From an uncultured Aquimarina sp. (GTDB lineage: Bacteria; Bacteroidota; Bacteroidia; Flavobacteriales; Flavobacteriaceae): a DNA stretch of 64,000 nucleotides. The stretch's first letter is position 1; every line of letters begins with the position of its first letter. The translations under genes were made by a program, and so were the position numbers. Positions 18,375 to 28,857 of the stretch are shown in pieces. The notes under the pieces are model-generated. The model worked only from the letters and a program-made list of their open reading frames with translations. It searched no databases and was not told where the DNA came from. The DNA is taken from contig CANMDW010000001.1 in the NCBI GenBank assembly GCA_947496705.1, positions 124,001-188,000 on the forward strand. Reading direction: 5' to 3'.

Positions 18375-19482
18375 CACCAACGAAACTGTTCTCGAAATCA
18401 ATTTGGCTCATCTTACTCATAATTTTAAATATCTGAAAAGTAAGCTCTCCGAAAACGTTAAAATCATGGTCGTGGTAAAAGCTTCTGGCTATGGCAGTGA
18501 TGCAGCTGTGATCGCCAAGCACCTCGAAAAAATCGGAGCAGATTATTTTGCGGTAGCCTATGTTTCTGAAGGAGTGCTCCTTCGGGAAGCGGGCATACAA
18601 ATGCCCATCCTGGTGCTGCATCCACAACCTGTAAATTTCACAAAGTTGATCAAATATCAATTAGAACCCAGCCTGTACAGTGCCAGGGTTCTTAAAGACT
18701 TTATTATCACAGCTAATTTACTTGATAAGAAAGACTATCCTATTCATATTAAATTCAATACCGGGTTGAATCGCATAGGGTTTTGGGAAAATGATGTCGA
18801 TTTTATTATAGAAAAACTAGACCAAACTAATGCTGTAAAGGTTGTTTCTCTTCTTTCTCATCTTGCTGCCAGTGAAGATCATAGCGAAAGAGAATTTACA
18901 CTAGGGCAAATCAACTCTTTTAAGAAAATCGCATCTGAAATGATTGAAAAGCTAGGATATATACCGATGCTTCATCAATCCAATACTTCTGGTATTCTTA
19001 ACTATCCTGAAGCACATTTTGATATGGTTCGTACCGGGATAGGTCTTTATGGCTACGGTAATGAAGCCAAATATGACGAAGAACTAAAACCAGTAGCTTC
19101 TCTGAAATCTATCGTCTCGCAAATTCATACATTAGAACCCGGAGAATCCTTAGGGTATAATCGGGCATTTATTGCTTCAGGTTTTACCAAAACGGCAACT
19201 ATTCCTATTGGACACGCAGATGGCATTGGTAGACAATACGGTAATAAAAAAGGGTTCGTAATGATACACAATAAACGTGCCTATATTATTGGTAATGTTT
19301 GTATGGATATGATCATGGTTGAAATCACAGATATTGACTGTAAAGAAGGGGATGAGGTCATTATTTTTGGTCCCGAATCGGGTGCAACCAAAATAGCCGA
19401 AAATTCGGGTACGATTTCTTATGAGCTACTCACAGCTATTTCTTCCAGAGTAAAAAGGGTAGTAGTTGTCGATGATAATTGA
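18367..19482 (+). CDS. alr: Alanine racemase
   Basis: PLP enzyme converting L-alanine to D-alanine for peptidoglycan. The 371 residues show the PLP lysine Lys38 in [12 protein letters not shown], the N-terminal TIM barrel, and catalytic Tyr264 in ESLGYNRAF in the beta-domain, with [11 protein letters not shown] and [12 protein letters not shown] further on. Asn/Asp variations near the start of the barrel are within family range. The start overlaps tdk by 8 bp, implying coupled translation. Confidence 0.95.
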   Translation: MDSTNETVLEINLAHLTHNFKYLKSKLSENVKIMVVVKASGYGSDAAVIAKHLEKIGADYFAVAYVSEGVLLREAGIQMPILVLHPQPVNFTKLIKYQLEPSLYSARVLKDFIITANLLDKKDYPIHIKFNTGLNRIGFWENDVDFIIEKLDQTNAVKVVSLLSHLAASEDHSEREFTLGQINSFKKIASEMIEKLGYIPMLHQSNTSGILNYPEAHFDMVRTGIGLYGYGNEAKYDEELKPVASLKSIVSQIHTLEPGESLGYNRAFIASGFTKTATIPIGHADGIGRQYGNKKGFVMIHNKRAYIIGNVCMDMIMVEITDIDCKEGDEVIIFGPESGATKIAENSGTISYELLTAISSRVKRVVVVDDN

Positions 19483-19585
19483 TTCTTATCGAAAAATGTA
19501 AAAAAAGGACAGTATCAGTTTTGGTATAAATCTTTAAATTTTTGTTAAATTAGTCTTATTACTAATCATCAAAAAAAAAATTGAT

Positions 19586-19996
19586 ATGGGATTTTTTAAA
19601 GATTTTAAGTCTTTCCTCATGAAAGGCGACATTATTAGCCTTGCTACAGCAGTAATCGTGGGTGGCGCATTTGGAAAAATTGTAGCTTCATTTACCAATG
19701 ATGTATTGATGCCTCCTATTGGTTTACTATTGGGCAAAGTCAACTTTACCGACCTTAAATTTCAACTTACCGAAGCTTCTGTAAATGAAGCGGGAGAGGC
19801 CATTGCACCGGTAACCATAAATTATGGGTCTTTTGTGCAAACTGTAATTGATTTTATAATTATTGGATTCTGTATTTTTATGGTTTTAAAAGCCTACGAA
19901 AGATCTCAGAAAAAAGAAGAAGAAGCTCCTGCATCGCCAGCTGGCCCTACCGATAATGAGCTTTTGGCTGAAATAAGAGATCTGCTAAAAAAATAA
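19586..19996 (+). CDS. mscL: Large-conductance mechanosensitive channel
   Basis: Inner-membrane pentameric channel opened by membrane tension to release solutes on osmotic downshock. The 136 residues have the N-terminal amphipathic helix MGFFKDFKSFLMKGD, first membrane helix with IISLATAVIVGGAFGKIVAS, the periplasmic loop (about 45-80), second helix VIDFIIIGFCIFMVLKAYE and a C-terminal charged helix bundle. Length and pattern fit. It is followed by a strong terminator. Confidence 0.96.
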   Translation: MGFFKDFKSFLMKGDIISLATAVIVGGAFGKIVASFTNDVLMPPIGLLLGKVNFTDLKFQLTEASVNEAGEAIAPVTINYGSFVQTVIDFIIIGFCIFMVLKAYERSQKKEEEAPASPAGPTDNELLAEIRDLLKK

Positions 19997-20051
19997 CAGT
20001 CTCTCAGGAATGATTTATCTATAGTAACCGCTATACTACATATGCTAACTA

Positions 20052-20081
20052 AACCGCCCAAATTTCAGGGCGGTTATTTTT
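20052..20081 (+). terminator. Intrinsic terminator after mscL
   Basis: AACCGCCC (20052-20059) pairs perfectly with GGGCGGTT (20068-20075), followed by an A and a T run. The remaining bases up to asd (about 200) hold no gene; several TTTGTATA-like stretches may be promoter elements, but none matches the full consensus. Confidence 0.9.
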
Positions 20082-20288
20082 TACAAAATGTTATATATTT
20101 CACAAATAATACGAATTTCTATATTTTTTGTATAAACGCTTGCCATCTTGGAAATATTCCTCACATTTGCTGGAATTTAAAAGAGTTTATACGATTTTTG
20201 TATACGCAAAATCAATTAAATGATGACCGTGAGATTTCCGTCCCTATCTACAGGTAGGTTCGCCGGAAATAAAAAATTATAATTATTT

Positions 20289-21281
20289 ATGAAAGTAGCT
20301 GTAGTAGGTGCTACCGGGCTGGTAGGAACCGTTATATTAAAAGTATTAGAAGAAAGAAATTTTCCGGTGACAGAATTAATTCTGGTAGCCTCAGAACGAT
20401 CTGTTGGCAAACAAATCTCCTACAAAGACAAAGATTTTTCTGTGGTAGGGCTTGCCACTGCAGTAGCCATGAAACCAGATGTAGCACTATTCTCTGCCGG
20501 AGGAAGCACCTCAATAGAATGGGCACCAAAATTTGCCGAAGCTGGAGTTACTGTTATTGATAATTCATCGGCATGGAGAATGGATCCAACAAAAAAATTA
20601 GTAGTTCCAGAAATCAATGCCAAATCACTAACCAAAGACGATAAAATCATTGCCAACCCCAACTGTTCTACCATACAATTGGTGATGGCATTAGGACCTT
20701 TACATAAAAAATACAAAATTAAGCGTGCTGTTATTTCCACATACCAATCAATTACAGGTACTGGGGTAAAAGCGGTACAACAGTTAGAAAATGAATACGC
20801 AGGTGCAAAAGGAGAAATGGCGTATCCCTATCCAATACACCGCAATGCAATACCACATTGTGACGCATTTCAGGAAAATGGGTATACCAAAGAAGAGATG
20901 AAGTTGGTGAATGAAACACAAAAAATTCTTGATGACCGCACTATCGCTGTCACAGCAACTGCGATTCGAATTCCTGTAGTGGGTGGTCATAGTGAAAGCG
21001 TAAATCTTGAATTCGAAAATGAATTTGATGAAAATGAAGTGAGAACTATTTTAAGTCAAACACTGGGGATAACCGTACAGGATAATCCAGATACCAATAC
21101 TTATCCTATGCCCATCTATGCCGAGGGTAAAAATGATGTTTTCGTAGGTAGAATTCGTAGGGATCACTCCAGAGAGAATTCTTTAAATATGTGGATCGTT
21201 GCAGATAACCTTCGCAAAGGAGCAGCAACCAATGCCGTTCAAATCGGAGAATATCTTGTCGAAAATAAGTTGATAGGATAA
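20289..21281 (+). CDS. asd: Aspartate-semialdehyde dehydrogenase
   Basis: NADPH-dependent reduction of aspartyl phosphate to aspartate semialdehyde, the branch to lysine/diaminopimelate, threonine and methionine. The 330 residues open with the Rossmann motif VAVVGATGLVGTVILKVL. Catalytic Cys126 is in NPNCSTIQLVMAL, and the substrate-binding VVGGHSESVN and GRIRRD follow. Together with alr nearby it serves the peptidoglycan supply, although it is separately transcribed. No riboswitch was seen upstream. Confidence 0.96.
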   Translation: MKVAVVGATGLVGTVILKVLEERNFPVTELILVASERSVGKQISYKDKDFSVVGLATAVAMKPDVALFSAGGSTSIEWAPKFAEAGVTVIDNSSAWRMDPTKKLVVPEINAKSLTKDDKIIANPNCSTIQLVMALGPLHKKYKIKRAVISTYQSITGTGVKAVQQLENEYAGAKGEMAYPYPIHRNAIPHCDAFQENGYTKEEMKLVNETQKILDDRTIAVTATAIRIPVVGGHSESVNLEFENEFDENEVRTILSQTLGITVQDNPDTNTYPMPIYAEGKNDVFVGRIRRDHSRENSLNMWIVADNLRKGAATNAVQIGEYLVENKLIG

Positions 21282-21320
21282 TATCATCATTTAACTAAAG
21301 AGCACCTCTAAATAACTAAG

Positions 21321-21347
21321 CCCCTGTTGCCTCACTGATAACAGGGG
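21321..21347. terminator. Bidirectional terminator between asd and the M14 gene
   Basis: CCCCTGTT (21321-21328) pairs with AACAGGGG (21340-21347), followed by GTTTT on the plus strand. It lies between convergent stop codons at 21281 and 21363. Confidence 0.85.
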
Positions 21348-21362
21348 TGTTTTCATTCTAAA

Positions 21363-23900
21363 TCATTCCTTCTTCACATTAGGTATATACATATGATTTC
21401 CTAAAAACAATGCGTTCAAAAACAAACGATTGGTTCCGTACCAGGAACCTCTAAAATTAGGATTATCGGCAAACATAATGACACGTCCACCACCTAATTT
21501 ACTTACAACTAACGAAGCAGAAGGCTTTACATAGTTCTCATAATTATCGGTAGAAATATACCCATCGATATGAGCATTTTCTACATATTTTGCTACCGTA
21601 GAATATGGATTCTTACTGGGAGCAATAAATACTTCATTGTTTTTATACACCGGAAGCGAGGTATCGCGATACCCAAAGCCCAGAGGGTGGGTGATGTCGA
21701 GATCGACTTCAAAAATAGCGCCTCCCAAACGTTCGCGGCCAATATTTTCGCCTGCATCTACATATCGTAGCCGTTTTACCGTTTTGTTTTTGGTTGTATC
21801 TTTTTCTTTTTTAGTAAGTTTTTCCTTTACAATTTTCTTGTCAATAGCCCATTTGGAAGCCCGTGCAATGGTAACCAAGGTGTTTCCTTGCGACACCCAG
21901 TCTTTTATTTTTTTCTGGCGAAGAGAATCCAACTGATTATAACCTCCAGACACCATCACCAGGGTATTATACTCTTTTAATGGTGCATAATCAAAGTCAC
22001 TCATTTGCAATTTGGTGATCGGCATATGCACTCTCGTATCCAGCAAATGCCAAACCTCTCCGGCTTCATATGAACTAATGCCGTCTCCAACCAAAAGCAA
22101 TGCTTTTGGGATATCCAACTTCCGAAAATTTCGGCTTCCCAGGTCAATTCCCGATGTACTAAAACCTGAATTAGCCGCATAAACAGGTACATTGTATGTA
22201 TCCTGTGCTTCTTTTACAATTGCATATACTTCATCGCTGGTTTTCTTCTGTTTACTTACAGGAATCATCACACTACCATAATTAAAACTTGCATTTCCTC
22301 CAGAAGTTACTATACTAAAAGGCTTAAATGCCGAAGCCACCTTTAATCCTTTGGATTGCATAAAATACAAAGCTGCAGGAGCATTATAATCGTCCCAGTC
22401 CATAATATAGGCATAGCTAGATTTTGATACTTTGGAAACATTCACTAACCCTTCGGTCGAGGTAATTTCTTCTCCCAGATCGACAGACTTTATGCCTTTG
22501 TATTTCATATTATAAAAATTGGCTACGCTCCAGGCCGACGCATCATAAAATACACTATCGCGATACTTATTATAGGTTTCAAAAACTGTTTGCACCATAC
22601 GTTGCTGAGGTTGCTTTACCGGCACTACAAATCGGTCTCCTTTTTTATACACCTTGATCTTATGAAGTAATAACTTATCAATAAAAGCTTTGTTTCTATT
22701 ATGATCATATACATCACCAAATTCATAGGCCCCATAACCATTTTTGGTAGTATTGCTGATTGCCGACTTAAAAAAATCCTGTTGATATTTGCGAAGTTTA
22801 TCCTTGTTTTCAACCGCAGCTTTAATAGTAGCGATACTGGAGACATATTGATTGCGAATGGTAAACGGAAACGATATGGTTCCATAATCGGTCTTCTGCA
22901 AATGTCCTCGAGAACTAGCTTGTTCAAATAACAATGCCAATGCTCCCTGTAAATCGGGATAGGAGGAACCATACCCCGGATAGGTACCATCAAAAGCTTC
23001 TTTGGTAAAATAAAATGAACCTATATTATCCAATGCTTTAGAAAAATAGGGTGCAAACAAGTTGTTTAAATCCTCATAGTTCTCTTTGGGCATAATAGGA
23101 TCCTGAGAGCCGATAGGTTTCATAGGTTCAAAAAAGTAGGTGCTGTTGGTTCCCATTTCATGAAAGTCGGTGACCACATTGGGATACCACTCATGGTACC
23201 ACTTTAGTTTTCCTCGGCTTTCCGGATGAATCCCAAGTAACCAATCACGATTGAGGTCAAACCAATAGTGATTCGTGCGCCCACGAGGCCATGTTTCATT
23301 ATGCTCAGCATCATAATTATCACTTACCAGGGGCGTTCCTCTGAATTGATTGGCCCATTGCGTATGCCTGTCACGCCCATCAGGATTAATAGTAGGATCA
23401 ATAAATATTACTGCGTTTTCTATATAATTTTTTACTTCGGCACTATTGGAAGCCACCAAAGTATATGCTGTTAACATTGCAGCTTCAGAACTAGAAGGTT
23501 CATTACCATGTACATTATATCCCAGCTGAACAAAAACAGGCACTGCATCATAATTGACAGCTGTTTCTGATGGATTGGTAAATGCTAAATGCTGTTGTTT
23601 TAATGTAGTGAGGTTGTTCAGGTTTTTTGGAGCAGAAACAGTAAGCATTACTAATTTTCTATGTTCATGGGTCTTTCCATAGCTAGTGATGGTTGCTCTT
23701 TCTGAAACCTCAGCAAGTTTTGTGAGATAGGCTACAATTTGATCGTGACGGGTATGTCGCTCGCCTATAGGATATCCAAGAAATTCTTCGGGTGAAGGAA
23801 TCTCGGTATTAAAAGGTGCTTTGTCTTTAAAAAAATAATCTTGTGCAGCGGTACAAAGAATAGAGAATACACAAATAAAAAAAGTAAGTTTTAGCTTCAT
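21363..23900 (-). CDS. Secreted M14 zinc carboxypeptidase with amidotransferase-like domain
   Basis: An 845-residue exported protein with a signal peptide (about 1-19, CTAAQ at the end). The M14 domain carries the zinc ligands H131 and E134 in NVHGNEPSS and H247 in TDFHEMG, with DPTINPDGRD near 168-177. A second region near the C-terminus (ALLLVGDGISSYEAGEVWHL, NTLVMVSGGYNQLDSLRQ) looks like a class I glutamine-amidotransferase fold without its catalytic Cys, a combination known in large bacterial M14 proteins. It likely degrades peptides in the periplasm or outside. It is single-gene and convergent with asd. Confidence 0.9.
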   Translation of the reverse strand: MKLKLTFFICVFSILCTAAQDYFFKDKAPFNTEIPSPEEFLGYPIGERHTRHDQIVAYLTKLAEVSERATITSYGKTHEHRKLVMLTVSAPKNLNNLTTLKQQHLAFTNPSETAVNYDAVPVFVQLGYNVHGNEPSSSEAAMLTAYTLVASNSAEVKNYIENAVIFIDPTINPDGRDRHTQWANQFRGTPLVSDNYDAEHNETWPRGRTNHYWFDLNRDWLLGIHPESRGKLKWYHEWYPNVVTDFHEMGTNSTYFFEPMKPIGSQDPIMPKENYEDLNNLFAPYFSKALDNIGSFYFTKEAFDGTYPGYGSSYPDLQGALALLFEQASSRGHLQKTDYGTISFPFTIRNQYVSSIATIKAAVENKDKLRKYQQDFFKSAISNTTKNGYGAYEFGDVYDHNRNKAFIDKLLLHKIKVYKKGDRFVVPVKQPQQRMVQTVFETYNKYRDSVFYDASAWSVANFYNMKYKGIKSVDLGEEITSTEGLVNVSKVSKSSYAYIMDWDDYNAPAALYFMQSKGLKVASAFKPFSIVTSGGNASFNYGSVMIPVSKQKKTSDEVYAIVKEAQDTYNVPVYAANSGFSTSGIDLGSRNFRKLDIPKALLLVGDGISSYEAGEVWHLLDTRVHMPITKLQMSDFDYAPLKEYNTLVMVSGGYNQLDSLRQKKIKDWVSQGNTLVTIARASKWAIDKKIVKEKLTKKEKDTTKNKTVKRLRYVDAGENIGRERLGGAIFEVDLDITHPLGFGYRDTSLPVYKNNEVFIAPSKNPYSTVAKYVENAHIDGYISTDNYENYVKPSASLVVSKLGGGRVIMFADNPNFRGSWYGTNRLFLNALFLGNHMYIPNVKKE

Positions 23901-24234
23901 GAGTATTAGATTAAAGAATTAGAAACATAAAGATGAATTAGGAACAAATCAATTGAACACATTTACATAGGTGAAAGGTATTTTTTTAAGTCTGGTTTTC
24001 CACGACATTTGTAAGGTTTTTAACATTTTTTCTTCTAATACCTTAAATTTATTTACTGTTTTCTGTCTTGATAGAGCAGATTGGTTTGTGGTTTATGGCA
24101 AAACTAATTTTGAGTTTCATAGCCTTTACTACGGAACGAAAAATAGGTGCCGTCCAGAAGCCGCAATGCTTTTCGCCTAGGCAAGCAAGAGAGCTTTAAA
24201 CAAATTCATAATTTAATCACAAAAAACAGAAAAC
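23901..24234. other. 334-bp gap between divergent M14 and DoxX-like genes
   Basis: AT-rich and without a plausible gene. It must hold promoters for both directions, but no perfect TAnnTTTG box is evident on either strand. Near 24126-24180 is a more GC-rich segment (CTACGGAAC, GCCGTCC, CGCCTAGGC); CTACGGAAC recurs near 34215. Confidence 0.5.
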
Positions 24235-24603
24235 ATGAACAAATTAATTTTAGCATTAAGAATAGTATTAGGAGCCTTGTTAGTCGTTTTTGGAAGTAAT
24301 AAGTTTATTGGGTTTATGCCTGCTTTTGAATTTGCCAACCCCGATGCGGGTATCTTTTTTGGTGCATTGGCCGATAGTTATGTACTAACAACTGTAGGAA
24401 TTATCGAAGTAATTGTCGGATTTTTACTACTCATAAACAGAGCTGTACCTTTTGCATTGACATTATTAGCTCCTATTTCTGTAAATATCATCTTGTTTCA
24501 TGTAACGCTAGATCCTTTAAACATAGGGCCTGCTGCCTTTGTCTTCCTTCTGAACGCTTTTTTAATATTTAAATATTGGAACAATTATAAAACACTTTTC
24601 TAA
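24235..24603 (+). CDS. DoxX-like membrane protein
   Basis: A 122-residue integral membrane protein with four hydrophobic helices and the typical start LILALRIVLGALLVVFGSNKF. The loop FANPDAGIFFGALADSYV and the final helix FVFLLNAFLIFKYWN are like those of small DoxX/DUF proteins in Bacteroidota. Function is unknown. It lies 200 bp upstream of the prolyl oligopeptidase gene and may be independently transcribed. Confidence 0.8.
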   Translation: MNKLILALRIVLGALLVVFGSNKFIGFMPAFEFANPDAGIFFGALADSYVLTTVGIIEVIVGFLLLINRAVPFALTLLAPISVNIILFHVTLDPLNIGPAAFVFLLNAFLIFKYWNNYKTLF

Positions 24604-24771
24604 AAGCAAAATTTTTCGTTTCTTACAGAAAATTCTGACTGCTCTTGTTTTTTGAACTAAAGTGCTGCTATACCCCAAAGCACTACTGAAGAAAATATGG
24701 TTTTCTTTATCGGTTCATTTACAGAGCAGTCTTTTTATATTTTATTTAGCATTTAGCACAACATCTTTTGA

Positions 24772-24779
24772 TAGATTTG
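24772..24779 (+). promoter_or_regulatory. -7 box before the prolyl oligopeptidase gene
   Basis: TAGATTTG fits TAnnTTTG and lies 24 bp before the ATG at 24804. A TTTA at 24745-24748, 23 bp upstream, is a weak -33 candidate. The box lies downstream of the longer in-frame start at 24768, which supports the 24804 start. Confidence 0.5.
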
Positions 24780-24803
24780 TTAAATATTCTAACGAATTGT
24801 ATT

Positions 24804-26972
24804 ATGAAAAACTCTCTCTTTATGCTATGTATTATGTTATTAATGATAGCATGTAAAAACGAAACTAAAGAACAAACTAGTAAAACTAATATCGCATTGA
24901 ACTATCCTGTAACTAAAAAAGTAGATACTATAGATACTTATTTTGGTACCAAAATTAAAGACCCATATCGTTGGTTAGAAGATGACCGAAGCGAAGAAAC
25001 CGAAAATTGGGTAACAACTCAAAACAAAACTACGTTTAGATACTTAAAAAAAATTCCTTTCAGATCAGCCCTAAAAAACCGCTTATCCGATCTTTGGAAT
25101 TATGAAAAAGTAGGCGCGCCATTTAAAGAAGGAGATTATACCTATTTTTATAAAAATGATGGGCTTCAAAATCAATATGTAATCTATCGTTTTAAAAAAG
25201 AAGGAGACAAACCTGAAATTTTCATGGATCCAAATACATTTAGTGAAGATGGTACAACCTCTTTGGGGGCTCTAAGTTTCTCTAAAAACGGAAACCTTGT
25301 AGCATACTCAATTTCTGAAGGTGGTAGTGACTGGCGTAAGGTAATTGTTAAAAATGTCGAAACCAAAGAAATTATCGAAGATACTCTTGTAGATGTTAAA
25401 TTTTCGGGAATGTCCTGGAAGGGTAATGATGGATTCTACTACTCTAGTTATGACAAACCAAAAGGCAGTGAGCTTTCTGCCAAAACCGATCAACATAAAG
25501 TATATTACCATAAATTAGGAACTTCTCAAAAAGAAGATGCATTAATTTTTGGAGGAGCACCTGAAGAAAAACATAGATATATCGGTGGTCGTGTTACAGA
25601 AGATGATAAGTATCTAATTATTTCTGCAAGTATTTCTACATCAGGAAATAAATTATTTATCAAAGACCTCTCGAAAGCAAACAACAAACTGGTTACAATT
25701 TTAGATCATACAGATAGTGATACATATGTCATAGAAAATGTTGGTTCTAAATTATACATCGTTACCAACTTAAATGCACCAAATCAAAAAATTGTAACCG
25801 TAGATGCTTCCAACCCAACTCCAGAAAACTGGAAAGATTTTATTCCAGAAACAGAGAATGTATTGAGCTCAGGAACTGGTGGAGGATATTTCTTTGCAGA
25901 ATATATGGTAGATGCGGTTTCTAAAGTATTACAATATGATTATGAAGGAAAATTAATCCGTGAAATAGAATTACCCGGGGTGGGAAGCACCAACGGATTT
26001 GGTTCTAAAAAGGAAGAAAAAGAACTATATTATTCTTTTACAAATTATAAAACCCCCAGCAGCATTTATAAGTATAATATTGCAGAAGGAACTTCAGAAT
26101 TATATCAAAAACCAAAAATAGATTTTAATCCCGATAATTACGAAAGTAAGCAAGTATTCTATACATCTAAAGATGGTACTAAAATCCCTATGATCATTAC
26201 CCATAAAAAAGGAATCGAGCTGAATGGTAAAAATCCAACCATACTATATGGATATGGTGGGTTTGATGTTAGTATAACCCCTTCTTTTAGTATTGCTAAT
26301 GCAGTATGGATGGAACAAGGTGGGATTTATGCTGTTCCCAACTTAAGAGGTGGTGGTGAATATGGTAAAAAATGGCATGTTGCAGGAACTAAAATGCAAA
26401 AACAGAACGTATTTGATGATTTTATTGCTGCTGCAGAATATTTAATAGAAAACAAATATACATCCAGTGATTACCTGGCAATTCGTGGTGGATCTAATGG
26501 AGGGCTCTTAGTTGGTGCTACCATGACCCAACGCCCGGATCTTATGAAAGTAGCTTTGCCAGCGGTTGGTGTTCTAGATATGTTACGCTATCATACCTTT
26601 ACTGCAGGTGCAGGATGGGCATATGATTATGGCACGTCTGAAGAAAGTACAGCCATGTTCGAATACATCAAAGGCTATTCTCCTGTACATAATGTGAAAG
26701 AAGGTGTAGCATATCCTGCTACTCTAGTGACAACTGGTGATCATGATGATAGAGTAGTACCTGCACATTCTTTTAAATTTGCTGCAGAACTTCAAGCCAA
26801 GCAATCTGGTGATAATCCTACATTAATCAGAATTGAAACTAATGCTGGTCACGGCGCAGGAACACCGGTTAGCAAAACCATAGAACAATATGCCGATATC
26901 TTTGGTTTTACACTATACAATATGGGTTTTGAAGTATTACCCGAAAAAGTTACTAATGAAGTAAAAGGATAA
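24804..26972 (+). CDS. Prolyl oligopeptidase (S9A) lipoprotein
   Basis: A 722-residue serine peptidase from the ATG at 24804. The signal ends in a lipobox (LMIAC, Cys17), so it is lipid-anchored in the periplasm or outer membrane. A seven-bladed propeller region follows DPYRWLED (S9A-specific) and the C-terminal alpha/beta-hydrolase domain has Ser564 (GGSNGG), Asp in GDHDDRVVP (645-653) and His683 (NAGHGAG). It cleaves after proline in short peptides and may take up products of the large M14 peptidase upstream; that link is inferred. Confidence 0.93.
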   Translation: MKNSLFMLCIMLLMIACKNETKEQTSKTNIALNYPVTKKVDTIDTYFGTKIKDPYRWLEDDRSEETENWVTTQNKTTFRYLKKIPFRSALKNRLSDLWNYEKVGAPFKEGDYTYFYKNDGLQNQYVIYRFKKEGDKPEIFMDPNTFSEDGTTSLGALSFSKNGNLVAYSISEGGSDWRKVIVKNVETKEIIEDTLVDVKFSGMSWKGNDGFYYSSYDKPKGSELSAKTDQHKVYYHKLGTSQKEDALIFGGAPEEKHRYIGGRVTEDDKYLIISASISTSGNKLFIKDLSKANNKLVTILDHTDSDTYVIENVGSKLYIVTNLNAPNQKIVTVDASNPTPENWKDFIPETENVLSSGTGGGYFFAEYMVDAVSKVLQYDYEGKLIREIELPGVGSTNGFGSKKEEKELYYSFTNYKTPSSIYKYNIAEGTSELYQKPKIDFNPDNYESKQVFYTSKDGTKIPMIITHKKGIELNGKNPTILYGYGGFDVSITPSFSIANAVWMEQGGIYAVPNLRGGGEYGKKWHVAGTKMQKQNVFDDFIAAAEYLIENKYTSSDYLAIRGGSNGGLLVGATMTQRPDLMKVALPAVGVLDMLRYHTFTAGAGWAYDYGTSEESTAMFEYIKGYSPVHNVKEGVAYPATLVTTGDHDDRVVPAHSFKFAAELQAKQSGDNPTLIRIETNAGHGAGTPVSKTIEQYADIFGFTLYNMGFEVLPEKVTNEVKG

Positions 26973-27010
26973 GAGGATGTTTAAAAACCCTACTTCCTGA
27001 AAAAATAAAA

Positions 27011-27044
27011 AAATCCGTTTTCTTAAAAAGAGACGGATTTTTTT
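27011..27044 (+). terminator. Intrinsic terminator after prolyl oligopeptidase
   Basis: AAATCCGT (27011-27018) pairs with ACGGATTT (27033-27040), followed by a T run. Loop bases can pair further (TCT with AGA). Confidence 0.88.
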
Positions 27045-27080
27045 ATTCAGAAACCTCATCAAAGTTCAATATATTTGAAA

Positions 27081-28052
27081 ATGCTTACAGTCCAGAATGT
27101 ATCTTTTGCATACAACACACAACCTGTCTTAAAAAATATTAGTTTCACTATCGAAAAGGGGCAGCATATTGCCTTAATTGGAGCGAGTGGCTGTGGGAAA
27201 AGTACTTTACTCAAAATTATCTATGGGTTGTTACAGGCTGAAGAAGGAGTTTTGTTTTGGGAAGATAAAAAGATATTGGGTCCTCTTTATCATCTTGTTC
27301 CCGGAGAAGAAAATATGAAGTTCCTCTCTCAAGGTTTTGAACTACAACCCTATCGCAGTGTCGCCGAAAATATTGGTCAATATCTATCTAATTTTGAACC
27401 CGAATTGAAACAAGGCCGAGTACAAGAATTACTTGAAATTGTTGAAATGATAGATTTTTCTGACACCAAAGTCGAAAATTTGAGTGGCGGTCAAAAACAA
27501 AGAGTGGCACTGGCAAAAGTACTTGCCAAAAGACCAGAATTACTGCTTCTTGATGAGCCTTTTGGTAATATCGATAACTTCAGGCGAAGTTCTTTGCGAA
27601 GAAATCTCTTTAGATACCTGCGAAGAAATAAAATCACCAGTATCACCGCGACACATGATAAAACAGATATCCTTTCTTTTGCAGATGAAACTATTGTTAT
27701 TTGCCAGGGCAAAATTTTAACCAAAAAGAATACTATTGAGCTTTATCAAAATCCTCCTGATTATTATGTAGCATCCCTTTTTGGTGAAGTCAATGAAATA
27801 CAGCTTTCTTTGTTTACAGAATCAAACGCTACCGATACTATTCTTGTATATCCCGATGAGGTAAAAGTAGATCCAAATTCGAACATAAAGGCAAGGGTGA
27901 AAAATACATACTTTAAAGGCAGTCATTATTTAATCGAGGCTGTTTTTGAAAATTCTGTCATCTTTTTTGACCATCAAACTGAACTAAAAGTCCCCGAAAC
28001 TGTTGGAATTAGTATTCCTGAAGAAATTATTCTGAAAAGAGTACGCAACTAG
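27081..28052 (+). CDS. ABC transporter ATP-binding protein
   Basis: A 323-residue ATPase subunit. I use the ATG at 27081; a TTG two codons earlier is less likely. Walker A GASGCGKST (about 33-41), signature LSGGQKQRVALAKVL, Walker B LLLLDEPFGNIDN and the H-loop ATHDKTD are all intact. The C-terminal 90 residues are longer than a minimal ATPase and could be a TOBE-like regulatory domain. No permease gene is next to it, so its partner lies elsewhere. Its stop shares CTAG with the convergent lpxH stop. Confidence 0.9.
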   Translation: MLTVQNVSFAYNTQPVLKNISFTIEKGQHIALIGASGCGKSTLLKIIYGLLQAEEGVLFWEDKKILGPLYHLVPGEENMKFLSQGFELQPYRSVAENIGQYLSNFEPELKQGRVQELLEIVEMIDFSDTKVENLSGGQKQRVALAKVLAKRPELLLLDEPFGNIDNFRRSSLRRNLFRYLRRNKITSITATHDKTDILSFADETIVICQGKILTKKNTIELYQNPPDYYVASLFGEVNEIQLSLFTESNATDTILVYPDEVKVDPNSNIKARVKNTYFKGSHYLIEAVFENSVIFFDHQTELKVPETVGISIPEEIILKRVRN

Positions 28053-28807
28053 CCTGCATACTTTTCCAGTTTCAGCTCCTTTCCATCAAAAACGGCATAG
28101 GTATAATGGCTTATCCAATCCCCAAGGTTGGTATACCGGGATGTTGAATTTAATTGAATTTCCATAGGAAGATGTCTGTGACCAAATACAAAGTGATCTC
28201 TATGGGTATCTTTTAACTTTCTTTTACAATATTGTACCAGCCATTCATTCTCTTCGCCCAAAAAAGTCACATCTTCATCCCCCGAGATCAATTTGTTTTT
28301 TACAGAAAGGTACTGCGCCAATTTCACCCCCAAATCAGGATGCAGCCATCTGTATAGCCATTTGGCTAGAGGGTTGGTAAATACTTTTTTCATTCGCTTG
28401 TATCCTTTATCTCCCGGGCCCAGGCCATCACCATGCCCAATAAAAAAAGTAGCGTTATTAAAGGTAAATTCCTGTGGTTTATGGTAGACAGGAATATTCA
28501 ATTCTTCTTCAAAATACCCATTCATCCATAGATCATGATTTCCCACAAAATAGTAAATAGGAATCCCAGAGTCGGTAATCTCTGCCAGTTTTCCCAGGGT
28601 TCTGGTAAAGCCTTTGGGCACCACGGTTTTATATTCAAACCAAAAATCAAAAAGATCCCCCAGTAAAAAGATCACAGCTGCATCTTTTTTTACCTCATCG
28701 AGCCATCTCACAAATTTTTGCTCTCTGGGAAAGCTCTTTTCTGAAGTGGGAGCCCCCAAATGATTGTCACTGGCAAAATATACTTTTTTCCCTTTAGGAA
28801 GGTACAT
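28049..28807 (-). CDS. lpxH: UDP-2,3-diacylglucosamine pyrophosphatase, LpxH type
   Basis: Metallophosphoesterase of lipid A synthesis that hydrolyses UDP-2,3-diacylglucosamine to lipid X and UMP at the inner membrane. The 252 residues carry the metal-site motifs in order: SDNHLG (13-18), GDLFDFW, GNHDLW, GHGDGLGPGD and FGHRHLP. The hydrophobic and basic insert KWLYRWLHPDLG, typical of LpxH membrane binding, is present. It overlaps the convergent ABC gene by 4 bp and lies about 50 bp downstream of queD on the same strand. Confidence 0.92.
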   Translation of the reverse strand: MYLPKGKKVYFASDNHLGAPTSEKSFPREQKFVRWLDEVKKDAAVIFLLGDLFDFWFEYKTVVPKGFTRTLGKLAEITDSGIPIYYFVGNHDLWMNGYFEEELNIPVYHKPQEFTFNNATFFIGHGDGLGPGDKGYKRMKKVFTNPLAKWLYRWLHPDLGVKLAQYLSVKNKLISGDEDVTFLGEENEWLVQYCKRKLKDTHRDHFVFGHRHLPMEIQLNSTSRYTNLGDWISHYTYAVFDGKELKLEKYAG

Positions 28808-28842
28808 AATCTAAATTTGAAAGTAAAGATAAGAAAACAATA

Positions 28843-28857
28843 AGACCTTCAAGGTCT
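28843..28857 (-). terminator. Short hairpin at the queD stop
   Basis: AGACCTT/AAGGTCT around a one-base loop overlaps the queD stop codon (28856-28858). On the minus strand a T-rich stretch follows, consistent with a weak intrinsic terminator. Confidence 0.5.

Noticed and set aside
20082..20288. Lysine riboswitch or leader before asd
   Set aside because: AT-rich and without the multi-stem structure expected.
16653..24603. DoxX-like proteins as part of one redox operon
   Set aside because: The two copies are about 7.5 kb apart, on different strands, with unrelated neighbours.
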